64,000 nt of DNA from Martinezella dioscoreae (GTDB lineage Bacteria; Pseudomonadota; Alphaproteobacteria; Rhizobiales; Rhizobiaceae), in assembly GCF_009176305.1 (NCBI RefSeq), contig NZ_BLAJ01000008.1, forward strand, positions 79,665 to 143,664, given 5' to 3'. Positions 26,941 to 36,793 of the stretch are shown in pieces; position 1 is the stretch's first letter; each line of letters opens with the position of its first letter. Below the pieces are notes generated by a model. The model was given only the letters and a program-made list of their open reading frames with translations, was not told the origin of the DNA and searched no databases. A program made the position numbers and the translations under genes.

Positions 26941-27977
26941 GATGCGCGCTGGAACCGGTAGAGAATGATAGAGAAGAAGGGAACGCCCACCAGCGCCGTG
27001 ACCACTCCGATCGGCAGAACCTGCTGAGGGATGAGGGCGCGCGAGGCGATATCCGCCAGCACCATGAAGATCGCTCCTACAATGGCGCAGGCCGGCAGCA
27101 GCCGGATGTGGAGCGGGCCGACGAAGAAGCGGGCCGCATGCGGCACGACGAGACCGACAAAGCCGATGGATCCGACCATGCTGACAATCGTTGCCGTCAT
27201 CATTGCGGTCAGCGCGAAGAGCCAGATCCGCGCCCGCCCGACATTGACGCCGAGAGACGACGCGGCCTCGTCGCCAAAGGCGAACGCATCCAGCACGCGT
27301 GCATAGAGCAGGCAAGCCACCAGGCCGAAACCGACAATGGTCGCGACCAGCATGAATTCCGGCCAGCGGACACCACCGAAACTGCCGAGCAGCCAGAACA
27401 TCACATCCCGTGCCTGCTGCGCGTTTCCCGACGTCGTCACGATATAGGATGTCGCAGCATTGAACAGCTGGGAGGCGGCGACACCGGCAAGGATCGTGCG
27501 GTCGGCGCCGCCTCGCGTGCCGTTCGAAAGCAGAGCGACGAAGAAGAAGGCCGCGAACGCGCCGGCGAAGGCACCAGCCGAAAGGGAAACCGCGCCCGCG
27601 CCGATATTGAGTATGACGATCGCGACCGCGCCGGTCGAAGCGCCCGCCGAGATGCCGAGCACATAGGGTTCGGCAAGCGGGTTGCGAAGGAGCGACTGCA
27701 TGATCGCGCCCGAGAGCGCCAGGCCCGCTCCACAGAAAGCGGCCACGAGCGCCCGGCTGAGGCGATAGTCCCAGATCACCGTTTCGTGGATGCGGTTAAG
27801 TTCGATCCCCGTCCATCCCAGCCTGTTGGTGATGGCATGGAAGGTCGTCGAAAGCGGGATCGGTAGATCACCGATACCGACGCTGACGCCGATCGTCAGG
27901 CTGATCGCCGCGAGAGAGGCAAAAAGCAGCAGGCCGATGATGGCGAGCTGCCTCAGGGTTCGATACACGTCGGTCAC
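26937..27977 (-). CDS. Iron-siderophore/B12-type ABC transporter permease (FecCD family)
   Basis: A 346-residue protein with about ten membrane segments, starting LAIIGLLLFASLAAISLTIG. The FecCD motifs RLSRALVAAFCGAGLALSGA, QSLLRNPLAEPYVLGISAGA and GFVGLVVPHAARF are all present. It forms a homodimeric channel for ferric siderophore or heme/cobalamin. It overlaps both neighbours by four bases. Confidence 0.95.
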   Translation of the reverse strand: MTDVYRTLRQLAIIGLLLFASLAAISLTIGVSVGIGDLPIPLSTTFHAITNRLGWTGIELNRIHETVIWDYRLSRALVAAFCGAGLALSGAIMQSLLRNPLAEPYVLGISAGASTGAVAIVILNIGAGAVSLSAGAFAGAFAAFFFVALLSNGTRGGADRTILAGVAASQLFNAATSYIVTTSGNAQQARDVMFWLLGSFGGVRWPEFMLVATIVGFGLVACLLYARVLDAFAFGDEAASSLGVNVGRARIWLFALTAMMTATIVSMVGSIGFVGLVVPHAARFFVGPLHIRLLPACAIVGAIFMVLADIASRALIPQQVLPIGVVTALVGVPFFSIILYRFQRAS

Positions 27978-29005
27978 TTCAGAAGACCAAGCGCCTTCAG
28001 CTGCTGGGCGACCTGCTCGGCGCCATAGATTGTCCGGATGGTCGGATTCATGGCCTGGCCGTCCATGACGACAATCGCCTTGTTCTTGACCGCGGCTAGC
28101 TGGCTGACGGCGGGATCGGTGGTCAGGAACTTGATCTTGGCTTCAGGCTTGTCGAGCTCCCAGCGATTGCGGTCGAGGCTGGCGACGACGATGACGTCCG
28201 GATTGGCGGCTATGATGTTCTCCCAGCCAAGCGTCGGCCACTCCGCTTCGGTGGTAATGGCATTGCGGCCGCCAAGCAGGTCGGCGATATAACCCGAGGG
28301 GCTGTTTTTGCCGCCGACATAGGCATCCGCGGATGGCGACGGGCTGGAGAACCAGAAGACATAGGAGAGCTTCTTGCCATCCTTCGGCGCATTCGCGCGC
28401 AGTGCCTCTTCCCGCTTTTTGAAATCCGCGATCAGCGCCTGGCCCTTGTCGCGGACATCGAAAATCTGCGAGAGTTCGTCGATTTCCTGGTAGAGCGTGC
28501 TCATGTTCCAGACCTGGCTGCGGGCGGCATTGCCGTATTTATCCTGAGAGGCGCCCTGGGCCGGGCAGATGCTGGGGGAAACATAGGTGGGAATATTGAG
28601 CTTTTCGAAGTCCTCGCGCTTTGCCACCTTGCTGCTCGGTCCCATCAGGGTCGGCAGCGCGGCAGTGACGAAGTCAGGATTTTCCGAGAGGATCGATTCA
28701 AAGGTCGGGAATTCGACCGTCAGCAGCTTGACCTTGGAATTGGCTTCCGCGAGCTGCGGCAGAACCTTGTTGGGCCAGAAGGCGGTGCCGACCATTTTGT
28801 TTTCGAGGCCGAGCAAAAGAAGAATTTCGGCACTGTTCTGTCCAAGCCCGATCGCGCGCTCCGGAGCCTTCTGGAACGTGACCTTGGTGCCGCAATTGTC
28901 GATGGTCAGCGGATAGTTGGTCGCAGCGGCGGAGGCTGTCGCTGCGGCAGAGGCGAGCGCCGCGCAAAGAGCTGAAACGGTCAAAACTGATTTCAATATG
29001 GTCAC
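27974..29005 (-). CDS. Periplasmic iron-siderophore-binding protein (Peripla_BP_2)
   Basis: A 343-residue secreted protein. The signal peptide is MTILKSVLTVSALCAALASA with an Ala-rich cleavage zone. The mature part begins with YPLTIDNCGTKVTFQKAPER, the usual Peripla_BP_2 entry, then AIGLGQNSAEILLLLGLENK and VIVVASLDRNRW. It captures a ferric chelate and passes it to the FecCD permease, whose gene it overlaps by four bases. No TonB-dependent receptor lies next to it, and I found no clear Fur, RirA or Irr site upstream. Confidence 0.93.
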   Translation of the reverse strand: MTILKSVLTVSALCAALASAAATASAAATNYPLTIDNCGTKVTFQKAPERAIGLGQNSAEILLLLGLENKMVGTAFWPNKVLPQLAEANSKVKLLTVEFPTFESILSENPDFVTAALPTLMGPSSKVAKREDFEKLNIPTYVSPSICPAQGASQDKYGNAARSQVWNMSTLYQEIDELSQIFDVRDKGQALIADFKKREEALRANAPKDGKKLSYVFWFSSPSPSADAYVGGKNSPSGYIADLLGGRNAITTEAEWPTLGWENIIAANPDVIVVASLDRNRWELDKPEAKIKFLTTDPAVSQLAAVKNKAIVVMDGQAMNPTIRTIYGAEQVAQQLKALGLLK

Positions 29006-29171
29006 GAAATATATCCCGGTGGCTATTGTCAGCGCGATCGGACGAAATCGCCCGCGTGATATAGCCTCGTCGCCCGGTTACAAACAAGAGGAAAAAAGTC
29101 ATATTATTTTGCGCTGCGAGCATTTGTAAACTTTGCCCGCCATGCATTTCCGACAGAAGACGTATTTTTCA

Positions 29172-29705
29172 TCAGCTCCGGTTGGCCGTGTCATCCTCGC
29201 GTCCGGGTCTGGAAAGGAGGAGGCGGTTCATCTCTGGAACGAAGCGAACCATTCTGAAGCCTGCCATCTCCAGGATTTTCCTTGAGGCTGCATTGTCAGG
29301 ATGGGCAAAGGCGCGGACCTCTCGAATCCGCAGTTCCCGGTCCGCCAGCCGTAACGCCGCCGTGACCAATTCCGATGCATATCCGCAGCCCCAGGCATCC
29401 CGATGGAAGAAATATCCGATTTCGCAGCCCCAGCCTGGTTCAAACGGATCGTCGTATAGGCCGCCCCAGCCGATGATTTTTGCATCATCCTTTCTGATCA
29501 CCGTCCAGGGTGCATATCCGTCGCGTCGACGTTGCCATTCATGAACGGCGATCCTGCGACGGCAGGCGGCAGGTGTCGCGTCCACATGAGTGTGCCTCAT
29601 GGCTTCCTTATCGCCGAGAAATTCGAACAAGTTGGCGGTATCGGACAGAAGCGAAGGGCGGAGCAGCAGCCGCGGCGTTTCGATCTGCGAGCCGATGTTC
29701 CTCAT
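29172..29705 (-). CDS. GNAT-family N-acetyltransferase (RimJ/RimL-like)
   Basis: A 177-residue protein. ETPRLLLRPSLLSDTANLFE is the RimJ/RimL-type start; IGYFFHRDAWGCGYASELV at about residues 95-113 is the acetyl-CoA-binding GNAT motif A, and AFAHPDNAASRKILEMAGF is the typical motif B region. It acetylates an amine or protein N-terminus; the substrate is unknown. ATG at 29705 follows GGAAGG. Confidence 0.91.
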   Translation of the reverse strand: MRNIGSQIETPRLLLRPSLLSDTANLFEFLGDKEAMRHTHVDATPAACRRRIAVHEWQRRRDGYAPWTVIRKDDAKIIGWGGLYDDPFEPGWGCEIGYFFHRDAWGCGYASELVTAALRLADRELRIREVRAFAHPDNAASRKILEMAGFRMVRFVPEMNRLLLSRPGREDDTANRS

Positions 29706-29907
29706 ATGATTTCGCCTTCCATATGCGAATGTTTCACGAAGTGAACGGCAGGCCGACATGGCCGAGCCTTCAAACCGCCCGTCGGATGTAGAGGCTACGA
29801 CAGGAAACAACTCATTGCCCAGCCGAAATGGCATTGATGAGGGTGGAGAAATGCGATTGCGCGCCTATTTCAATGATCGGGAAATGGAGAGCAGGAGGAC
29901 CGGGATA

Positions 29908-30381
29908 ATGGCAAAGAATACGATTTGCTTGTGGTACGACAAGGACGCGGAGGCCGCCGCCAAGTTTTATGTCGAGACTTTTCCAGATAGCGCCATGGGC
30001 GCCGTCATCCGCGCGCCGGGAAACTATCCGGAGGGCAAGCAGGGCGATGTGCTGGTCGTGGAATTCACGGTCGCCGGTGTTTCCTGCGTCGGCCTGAATG
30101 GCGGCCCGGTGTTCAAGCACAATGAAGCCTTTTCGTTTCAGATCTACACCGAGGATCAGGCAGAGACGGATCGCTATTGGAACGCCATTGTCGGCAATGG
30201 TGGCCAGGAAAGCGAATGCGGCTGGTGCAAGGACAAATGGGGCGTCTCCTGGCAGATCACGCCGCGTATTCTGATGGAGGCGCTTCGCGAGGGCGGCGAT
30301 CAGGCGAAGCGCGCTTTCGATGCGATGATGACCATGAAGAAGATCGATGTGGCAGCGATCGACGCGGCCCGGCGTGGCTGA
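29908..30381 (+). CDS. VOC-superfamily protein, PhnB-like
   Basis: A 157-residue protein of the 3-demethylubiquinone methyltransferase-like/PhnB group of the VOC fold (ICLWYDKDAEAAAKFYVETF; then FKHNEAFSFQIYTEDQAETD; WGVSWQITPRIL). AGGAGG lies before the ATG at 29908. These small proteins form dimers and may bind metal or a small ligand; the family has no general activity assigned. It is divergent from the acetyltransferase at 29172-29705. Confidence 0.9.
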   Translation: MAKNTICLWYDKDAEAAAKFYVETFPDSAMGAVIRAPGNYPEGKQGDVLVVEFTVAGVSCVGLNGGPVFKHNEAFSFQIYTEDQAETDRYWNAIVGNGGQESECGWCKDKWGVSWQITPRILMEALREGGDQAKRAFDAMMTMKKIDVAAIDAARRG

Positions 30382-30891
30382 GGACTGAAACGGCTTGCTG
30401 AGCACGCATCCCATCCAAGGTTGCCGAGGTCATGGTGATCTGGGATGGGGGGCGTGCGCGGGGCTATGATTGCTTTTATTCAAGACTCCATTAAATATGC
30501 GCTCAGGCATATGAAATCGGCTGTTGTGGATCGGATAATAACAACTTATCCTTGATCGAATGCAGAGGCAGGCCAATGGCGGTTGACTGGTGAGGTTTAC
30601 AGAGGATGGCCGCACGGAACGCCGCCAGCTGGAATCATTGCAAGGTCACCGCTGTCTTCAGTGGGCGACCTGCACGACCGCGTAATGAAGGCCTTGGCCA
30701 AGGAATTTGGCTGACCGAACCTGCCAGTTCCCACAAAAGTCGCTTCCGATGCAAAGATTGGCCGCGGGCTGTCATGTGCTTGCGACTGCTTCGGTGCCGG
30801 CGGGTTTCCGGGAGGATTGCTGTGAAATCCCGTCACGCCGACGCCATCAGAATTCCTCCCGACCTGTTCCCGAAGAGTAGAGCTGACACTC
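30382..30891. other. 510-bp intergenic region before the RND operon
   Basis: I find no convincing gene. A long inverted repeat combines GCACGC/GCGTGC (30402-30407 and 30452-30457) with CCCATCC/GGATGGG (30410-30416 and 30443-30449) and may end transcription of the VOC gene. GGATAA/TTATCC (30533-30538 and 30546-30551) is a weaker repeat. The promoter of the efflux operon should be here, but no regulator gene is next to it. Confidence 0.4.
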
Positions 30892-32025
30892 ATGATAAAA
30901 CGCATGATAATCATGCTGATCATCATAGGCCTGATCCTTGGCGGGATCTTCGGCTTCCAGGCATTCAAGAACCGCATGATCGCGGCCTATCTGGCTAATC
31001 TCAAGTCGCCACCGCAGACAGTCTCGACAATCACGGCGGCTATGAGCCCGTGGCAGACGACGCTGCAATCGATCGGCAGCTTCAATGCCGTCGAAGGCGC
31101 CAATCTCTCGGCGCAGGTCCAGGGCATTGTCCAGAAGATCGGATTCGAGGATGGTCAGGACGTCAAGAAGGGCGATCTCATCGTGCAGCTGCTTGCCGAT
31201 CAGCAGATCGCGACGCTGGAACAATACAAGGCGTCGATGACGAATGCGCAGATCGCCTATGAGCGCGATTCCAAGCTGATCAAGGCGAACACCATCGCGC
31301 AAAGCCAGGTCGACAGCGATCTGGCGAACTGGAAGGCGGCGCAGGCGCAGGTCGCGTCGCAGCAGGCGCTGATCGATCAATATTCGATCCGCGCTCCCTT
31401 CGATGGCCACCTTGGCATCAGGCTGGTCAGCCTCGGCCAGTATCTGCCTGCAGGAACCGCGGTCGTCACCTTGCAGTCGCTCGATCCGATCCAGTTCGAT
31501 TTTTCGATGCCGCAACAGGCCCTGTCGCAGCTGAAGGTCGGACAGGCGGTGACAGCGACGGTGGATGCCTATGGAAATCAGACGTTCGACGGCAAGATCA
31601 CGGCGATCAGCCCGCTCGTCGATACCCAGAGCCGTAACATCACCATCCGGGCAACCTTCCCCAATCCCGATCGCAAGCTGTTGCCCGGCATGTTCGGCAA
31701 CATAACTGTGGTGGTCGGGGATCCGAAGGAATACATCTCCCTGCCGCAGACAGCCGTCACCATCAACCCTTACGGCAATGTCGTCTATGTGGTGACCGAC
31801 AAGGGCAACGGCGCGGATGGCAAGCCGCAGCTCGTCGCCAATCAGAAGTTCGTCAGCACGGGACAGGCCCGGGGCGACCAGATCTCGGTGACCAAAGGGT
31901 TGAACGCGGGCGAAGTGGTGGTGACCTCCGGCCAGCTGAAACTGAATAACGGCTCGCCTGTCATCATCAACAACGAGGTGCAGCCGTCGAACGATCCCAA
32001 CGCGAACCCGGCAAATCCCAACTGA
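30892..32025 (+). CDS. RND efflux periplasmic adaptor (membrane fusion protein)
   Basis: A 377-residue HlyD/AcrA-family adaptor. An N-terminal membrane anchor (IIMLIIIGLILGGIFGF) is followed by the lipoyl half-motif ANLSAQVQGIVQKIGFEDGQ (about residues 65-84) and the alpha-hairpin. RAPFDGHLGIRLVSLGQYLP is the second lipoyl half and the C-terminal beta-barrel follows. It links the inner-membrane pump (32035-35115) to an outer-membrane channel, which is not encoded nearby. The start may be ATG 30892 or 30904. Confidence 0.93.
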   Translation: MIKRMIIMLIIIGLILGGIFGFQAFKNRMIAAYLANLKSPPQTVSTITAAMSPWQTTLQSIGSFNAVEGANLSAQVQGIVQKIGFEDGQDVKKGDLIVQLLADQQIATLEQYKASMTNAQIAYERDSKLIKANTIAQSQVDSDLANWKAAQAQVASQQALIDQYSIRAPFDGHLGIRLVSLGQYLPAGTAVVTLQSLDPIQFDFSMPQQALSQLKVGQAVTATVDAYGNQTFDGKITAISPLVDTQSRNITIRATFPNPDRKLLPGMFGNITVVVGDPKEYISLPQTAVTINPYGNVVYVVTDKGNGADGKPQLVANQKFVSTGQARGDQISVTKGLNAGEVVVTSGQLKLNNGSPVIINNEVQPSNDPNANPANPN

Positions 32026-32034
32026 GGTGTGGCG

Positions 32035-35000
32035 ATGAATATCACCGATATCTTCATCAAGCGCCCCGTTCTTGCTCTGGTGGTCAGCGCGTTGATTATC
32101 GTGATCGGCTACCAGTCGTTCCGTTCGCTAACCGTGCGGCAATATCCGCAGACCCAGAATGCCGTCGTCACGGTGACGACCACCTATCCCGGTGCGGCGC
32201 CCGACGTCATCGCCGGCTTCATCACGACACCGCTCGAAAACGCTATCGCCCAAGCCAACGGCATCGATTACATGACCTCGACGAGCACGAGCGGCACGTC
32301 GACGATCACCGTCAACCTTCGGCTTAACTACAGCGCCGATGCGGCGATGACCGAAATCAACGCCAAGGTATCCTCCGTTCTCAATCAATTGCCCACGGGC
32401 ACGCAGCAGCCGATCATGACGGTCTCCATTGGCCAGTCGATCGACGCCATGTATATCGGCTTCCGAAGCGACGTTCTGGCCAGCAACCAGATCACCGACT
32501 ATCTGACGCGCGTCGTCCAGCCGAAATTGCAGGCGGTCAACGGCGTTCAGACGGCCGAAATCCTCGGCGCGCGAACATTCGCCTTGAGAGCCTGGCTGCA
32601 GCCGGACAAGCTTGCCGCCTATGGCTTGTCGGCCGGCGATGTCTGGACCGCGCTTGGCGCCAACAACTATATCTCCGGCATCGGCACCACCCGCGGCCAG
32701 ATGACACAGACGGTGCTGACGGCGCAGACCGACCTGCATTCCGCTGATGAATTCAAGGAAATGGTGGTCAAGCAGATCGGCAGCACGATCGTGCGGCTGA
32801 AGGATGTCGCGACCGTTGCCCTCGGGTCCCAGAATCCCGACGTCCAGATCGGCTTCGATGGGCAGGACGGCGTGTTCATGGGCATCCAGATCGCCCCGAC
32901 AGCCAACCTGCTCGAAGTGATCGCCGGCGTGCGCGCGGTGTTTCCAGGTATACAGCAGCAATTGCCGCAGGGGCTTGAAGGCTACATCGTCTACGATTCC
33001 AGCACTTTCGTTACCACCTCCATCGATGAAGTCGTAAAGAGCCTGGTCGAGGCTCTCGTGATCGTCATTTTCGTGGTCTTCGCCTTTCTCGGTTCACCGC
33101 GATCGGTTGCCATTCCCGTCGTCGCCATACCTCTGTCGCTGGTCGGCACTTTCGCGATGATGCTGATCTTCGGCTTCTCGATCAATCTTCTGACGCTGCT
33201 TGCCCTGGTTCTGGCGATCGGGCTCGTCGTCGACGATGCCATCATCGTGGTGGAGAATGTCAACCGTCACATCGAAGAGGGATCGACGCCCATGAGGGCG
33301 GCGCTGGACGCGGCGCATGAACTCGTCGGGCCGATCCTGGCCATGACGGTGGTGCTGATCGCCGTCTACGTTCCGATCGGTTTCCAGGGCGGCCTGACGG
33401 GCGCGCTGTTCACGGAGTTCGCCTTCACGCTTGTCGGCGCCGTTACCGTGTCGATGATCATCGCGCTGACGCTGACGCCAATGATGTGCTCGCGCATCCT
33501 GAAGCCGCATTTGACCGACCGCAGTGGCTGGGAAGAGCGTATCTCCGACTTCATCGACCGCCGCTTTTCGGAAATCCATCGGCCCTATGTGCGCATGCTG
33601 CACGGCAGCCTGAACACGGTACCGGTGGCATTGGTCTTTGCTGTGATCGTGCTTGGCAGCATCTATTTCCTCTATACCAGCGCCAAGACCGAGCTGGCTC
33701 CCAACGAGGACCAGGGCTTCCTGGCCGCGCAGGTGACGAACCCTCCCAACGCGACGCTTCAGCAAAAGCTGCTGAATTCAAATCAGGTCACCAAGATCTT
33801 CCGCAGCTTCCCCGAAACCGACAAGACCTTGCAGGTCGAGGTGCCCGGCACATCCTTCGAGGGCATGGTGCTGAAGCCCTGGGACCAGCGCACGAGAACG
33901 GCGGACCAGCTGCAGCCACTGGTGCAGGCCGATCTGGCGAAGATCGCCGGCGGACAGTCCGTGGTCTTCCAGATACCGCCGCTGCCGGGCGCCAGCGGTC
34001 TGCCCGTGCAGTTCGCCATCGGCAGCACCAGCGGCTTCGAGCAGCTCAACGAGGTGTCCACCGCCTTCCTGCAGGAAGCGCAGAAATCCGGCGAGTTCAT
34101 CTTCCTGACGAAGGATCTTTACGTCGATAATCCGCAATATTCGATCCAGATCGATCGCAGCAAGGCCTCGGCCCTCGGCCTGTCCATGAACAATGTCGGT
34201 TCGGCGCTCGCTTCCATGCTGGGTGGCGGCTATGTCAACTACTTCAGTATCGACAACCGCTCGTATCAGGTCATCCCGCAGGTCGAGCAACGGTCGCGCC
34301 AGACCATCGATCAGATCATGAACTATCCGATCGCGAACGTGAACGGTAACAAGATCCCGCTTTCGGCGATCGCGACGGCGAAACTCCAGGCTACGCCGCG
34401 CTCGGTCGCGCATTTCCAGCAATTGAATTCGGCCACGATCTCCGGCGTGCCGGCGCCTGGTGTTGCCGTCGGCGATGCGCTGAATACATTGAAGTCGATC
34501 GCGGCACGGACGTTGCCGCAGGGCTACTCGGTCGACTATGGCGGGCAGTCGCGGCAATATGTGCAGGAATCGAGCGGCATGGCGACCACATTCGCGCTCG
34601 CCCTGATCATCGTGTTCCTGGCGCTTTCGGCGCAGTTCAACAGCTTCCGCGACCCGTTCATCATCCTCGTGTCGGTGCCGATGTCGATCGCGGGCGCGCT
34701 TGCCTTCATCAGCCTCGGTATCGGCGGCGCGTCGATGAACATCTATACGCAGGTCGGATTGGTGACGCTGATGGGTCTGATCAGCAAGCACGGTATTCTG
34801 ATCGTCGAGGTGGCAAACACGCTGCAGGCCGAGGGAAAGACCAAGCGCGAGGCGATCGAAGGTGCCTGCGGCATCCGATTGCGGCCGATCCTGATGACGA
34901 CGGGCGCCATGGTTCTGGGCGTCGTGCCGCTGATCCTGGCGACCGGAGCAGGAGCTGTCGCCCGCTTCAACATGGGCCTGGTGATCGCCGCCGGTCTTGC

Positions 35001-35115
35001 CATCGGAACGCTGTTCACGCTCTTCGTCGTGCCGGCGGTCTATATGCTGCTCGCCGCCGATCATCACAAGAAGGATGCACCGGAAACAGAAGCAGAACCG
35101 GCTCCCGCGCATTGA
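32035..35115 (+). CDS. RND multidrug efflux pump, AcrB/MexF family
   Basis: A 1026-residue inner-membrane pump of normal RND length. The start MNITDIFIKRPVLALVVSAL is typical. The proton-relay acids are in LALVLAIGLVVDDAIIVVEN (two adjacent Asp in TM4), and the two large periplasmic loops lie at about residues 35-335 and 560-860. The second half repeats the fold (ILVSVPMSIAGALAFISLGI; GLISKHGILIVEVAN). It is a trimeric H+-driven exporter of drugs or other hydrophobic compounds. ATG at 32035 follows GAGGTG. The gene lies 9 bases after the adaptor. Which compounds it exports is unknown. Confidence 0.95.
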   Translation: MNITDIFIKRPVLALVVSALIIVIGYQSFRSLTVRQYPQTQNAVVTVTTTYPGAAPDVIAGFITTPLENAIAQANGIDYMTSTSTSGTSTITVNLRLNYSADAAMTEINAKVSSVLNQLPTGTQQPIMTVSIGQSIDAMYIGFRSDVLASNQITDYLTRVVQPKLQAVNGVQTAEILGARTFALRAWLQPDKLAAYGLSAGDVWTALGANNYISGIGTTRGQMTQTVLTAQTDLHSADEFKEMVVKQIGSTIVRLKDVATVALGSQNPDVQIGFDGQDGVFMGIQIAPTANLLEVIAGVRAVFPGIQQQLPQGLEGYIVYDSSTFVTTSIDEVVKSLVEALVIVIFVVFAFLGSPRSVAIPVVAIPLSLVGTFAMMLIFGFSINLLTLLALVLAIGLVVDDAIIVVENVNRHIEEGSTPMRAALDAAHELVGPILAMTVVLIAVYVPIGFQGGLTGALFTEFAFTLVGAVTVSMIIALTLTPMMCSRILKPHLTDRSGWEERISDFIDRRFSEIHRPYVRMLHGSLNTVPVALVFAVIVLGSIYFLYTSAKTELAPNEDQGFLAAQVTNPPNATLQQKLLNSNQVTKIFRSFPETDKTLQVEVPGTSFEGMVLKPWDQRTRTADQLQPLVQADLAKIAGGQSVVFQIPPLPGASGLPVQFAIGSTSGFEQLNEVSTAFLQEAQKSGEFIFLTKDLYVDNPQYSIQIDRSKASALGLSMNNVGSALASMLGGGYVNYFSIDNRSYQVIPQVEQRSRQTIDQIMNYPIANVNGNKIPLSAIATAKLQATPRSVAHFQQLNSATISGVPAPGVAVGDALNTLKSIAARTLPQGYSVDYGGQSRQYVQESSGMATTFALALIIVFLALSAQFNSFRDPFIILVSVPMSIAGALAFISLGIGGASMNIYTQVGLVTLMGLISKHGILIVEVANTLQAEGKTKREAIEGACGIRLRPILMTTGAMVLGVVPLILATGAGAVARFNMGLVIAAGLAIGTLFTLFVVPAVYMLLAADHHKKDAPETEAEPAPAH

Positions 35116-35186
35116 GTGGGGGCTAGTCAAGATGGGTAACGAGGCTATCGTGCCGGCTGTCGGTCTTCAGGCGGGGGAGGCGATCC

Positions 35187-35771
35187 TTACGCGGGGATCG
35201 CCATATTGAGTTCTGCCTGACGTCCGAGATGCGTCATCCAGTCGACGAAATCGGGCCGGCTCTTGATCTGGCGACCGTAATGGCGGGCAAGCGCGGCCGT
35301 CAGATCGCCCTTTCGGCCGAGCTGTTCGTCGGCAAATCCGATCATCTGGGAGTTCGGCCAGGCCTGCGGACGGATGGCGACCAGACGAGTAAACAGGCTC
35401 TCACCCGGCTCATCAGGGTTTGCTTGCGCCATCAAGGACAGCATGGCGGCGGTCGAGCGCGATACGCCCATGTGGCAATGCACCAGCAGATGACTCGAAG
35501 CCCCGGGATATTGTCGCGCCTGAAACTCGGAGCCGAATTTCAGGATGGCTTCGACATGTTCCGGCCGGGGCATGACCCGCCCCGGAGCCGTCGCGATGAT
35601 ATCGTGAAAACGAAGCGTCGTGCGATGATGCTCGGCATAGGAGTGGAAGACATCGAGCTCGGGATATTCCGGATCGAGGAGGGAAAGCACATGGGTGACG
35701 TTTCGCGCGCATTGATCGGGCAACTCCTCAATGCCACAAACCGTGAGTTCTGGAGAGAGAAGCACGCTCAT
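35187..35771 (-). CDS. Protein tyrosine/dual-specificity phosphatase-like protein
   Basis: A 194-residue protein. The active-site loop HCHMGVSRST at residues 98-107 fits the Cys-phosphatase signature (HCxxGxxRS/T), with nucleophile C99 and R105. A general-acid Asp is likely D57 in RFHDI. It is a cytoplasmic phosphatase that could act on phosphotyrosine, phosphoinositide-like or nucleotide substrates. ATG at 35771 follows AAGGA. It lies 125 bases after a metallophosphoesterase gene on the same strand. An inverted repeat GGCGATCC/GGATCGCC (35179-35202) covers its 3' end and may act as a convergent terminator with the efflux operon. Confidence 0.87.
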   Translation of the reverse strand: MSVLLSPELTVCGIEELPDQCARNVTHVLSLLDPEYPELDVFHSYAEHHRTTLRFHDIIATAPGRVMPRPEHVEAILKFGSEFQARQYPGASSHLLVHCHMGVSRSTAAMLSLMAQANPDEPGESLFTRLVAIRPQAWPNSQMIGFADEQLGRKGDLTAALARHYGRQIKSRPDFVDWMTHLGRQAELNMAIPA

Positions 35772-35896
35772 TGTGATATCCTTCAAACCGGCTGGCGATT
35801 CCGCGGCGCTTCGATACGATATAGCGCCATCGCTCTGAAGTGAAAATGCTTTTCCCCCTGTTGCCGCGAAGTGGCGCGGCAAGCCGTCCGCGCAGG

Positions 35897-36664
35897 CTAG
35901 GTCCTTGAAAATAAGACGACCTGCGTTTTGATCTCTTCTTCGTCCATCTCCAGGATACGATAGCCGAATGTCCCCGTATCGGCCGTGAGACGTTCGGATT
36001 GCTTGACGATCTGATAGGAGACCGCTGGCGAGACATATTGCGTGATGTTTGCCTCCCGGCCTTCGTCGGTCATGTGGTAGTGACCGCAGAACAGGGATAT
36101 CCGGCGATCCATGCCGATCAGAAGCGATCTGACCTCGTCCCGATCGCGCAGGGCTGCCCCGGTTCGATCTATCGGCGTGTCGAGCGGCAGGATCGGATGA
36201 TGCAGGAAGATCGCGGCCTGTCTCACACCTTCGAGTTCGCGGGCGAGCCACCGGCGCTGGCCGTCGCCGACGACGTTGTCGGACGTATCGAGGAAAATCC
36301 GTTTCAGATGCGGATCTTGCTGCGAGTAGCAAAGTTTCCCAGCCACGGTAGCGCCGCTCATGTCGTGGTACGGCGCGACATCGCCGTAGCTATCGTGATT
36401 GCCGAGAATGAGCGACACATCGAAGGCATGGGCGCGCAGATGCTCGAAAAAGCCGCCGACCGAGCACGCGGTGCCGATATCGCCGCCGAAGACGATCTTG
36501 GAAATGCCCCGGCGGGCGATATCGCTGAGGACCAGGCGCAGATGCTGCTCGTGCTGTCGCGGTGTATTCTCATAGCCCATTTTGTCGCCGGCGATTTCGG
36601 TCTTGGTGACCAGCTTCTGGCCGAGATGGGTGTCGGTGAAAAAGGCTAGGATGGTCTTTGTCAT
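35897..36664 (-). CDS. Calcineurin-like metallophosphoesterase
   Basis: A 255-residue protein with the dimetal core: D11/H13 in TDTHLG, D62 in FGGDIG, N89-H90 in GNHDSYG, then FLHHPILPLD and CGHYHMTDEG. It hydrolyses phosphomono- or diesters; nucleotides and cyclic nucleotides are common substrates in the family. ATG at 36664 was preferred to one six codons upstream. It is divergent from an ArsR regulator at 36794, with a palindromic operator between them at 36721-36744, and is followed by a tyrosine-phosphatase-like gene. Confidence 0.9.
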   Translation of the reverse strand: MTKTILAFFTDTHLGQKLVTKTEIAGDKMGYENTPRQHEQHLRLVLSDIARRGISKIVFGGDIGTACSVGGFFEHLRAHAFDVSLILGNHDSYGDVAPYHDMSGATVAGKLCYSQQDPHLKRIFLDTSDNVVGDGQRRWLARELEGVRQAAIFLHHPILPLDTPIDRTGAALRDRDEVRSLLIGMDRRISLFCGHYHMTDEGREANITQYVSPAVSYQIVKQSERLTADTGTFGYRILEMDEEEIKTQVVLFSRT

Positions 36665-36720
36665 GGGTCCGTTCCGCGGCAATTGCTTGAGCGGTCAGTC
36701 TAGGATGGCGATCTGCCCCA

Positions 36721-36744
36721 ATGCTTCGACATGGGTCGAAGCAT
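36721..36744. promoter_or_regulatory. Palindromic operator between phosphoesterase and ArsR genes
   Basis: A perfect 10-bp inverted repeat ATGCTTCGAC (36721-36730) / GTCGAAGCAT (36735-36744) with spacer ATGG. Size and symmetry suit an ArsR-family dimer. It sits 50 bp before the ArsR start and 57 bp before the divergent phosphoesterase start, so both genes may be controlled from it. Confidence 0.78.
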
Positions 36745-36793
36745 GCGAACTATATCGGTGTTATGATGCAGCCTGATGTGGAGAGGCCTAGAC

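Noticed and set aside
26941..27315. N-terminal extension of the iron ATPase reading frame by about 125 codons
   Set aside because: The extension lies wholly within the FecCD permease gene; the internal ATG at 26940 overlaps the permease stop in the usual ATGA form and starts a normal-length ATPase.
29006..29171. Possible iron-responsive operator (Fur, RirA or Irr type) upstream of the siderophore-binding protein
   Set aside because: The gap is AT-rich in part but I could not find a symmetric site matching any of these motifs well enough to report.
30606..30998. Small plus-strand open frame (130 codons) before the efflux adaptor
   Set aside because: It runs into the adaptor gene in another frame and has basic, low-complexity composition with no ribosome-binding site that I can see.
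33778..35130. Open frame of 450 codons opposite the RND pump gene
   Set aside because: Shadow of a strongly conserved pump gene; composition (Arg/Asp/His-rich) is unlike real proteins.
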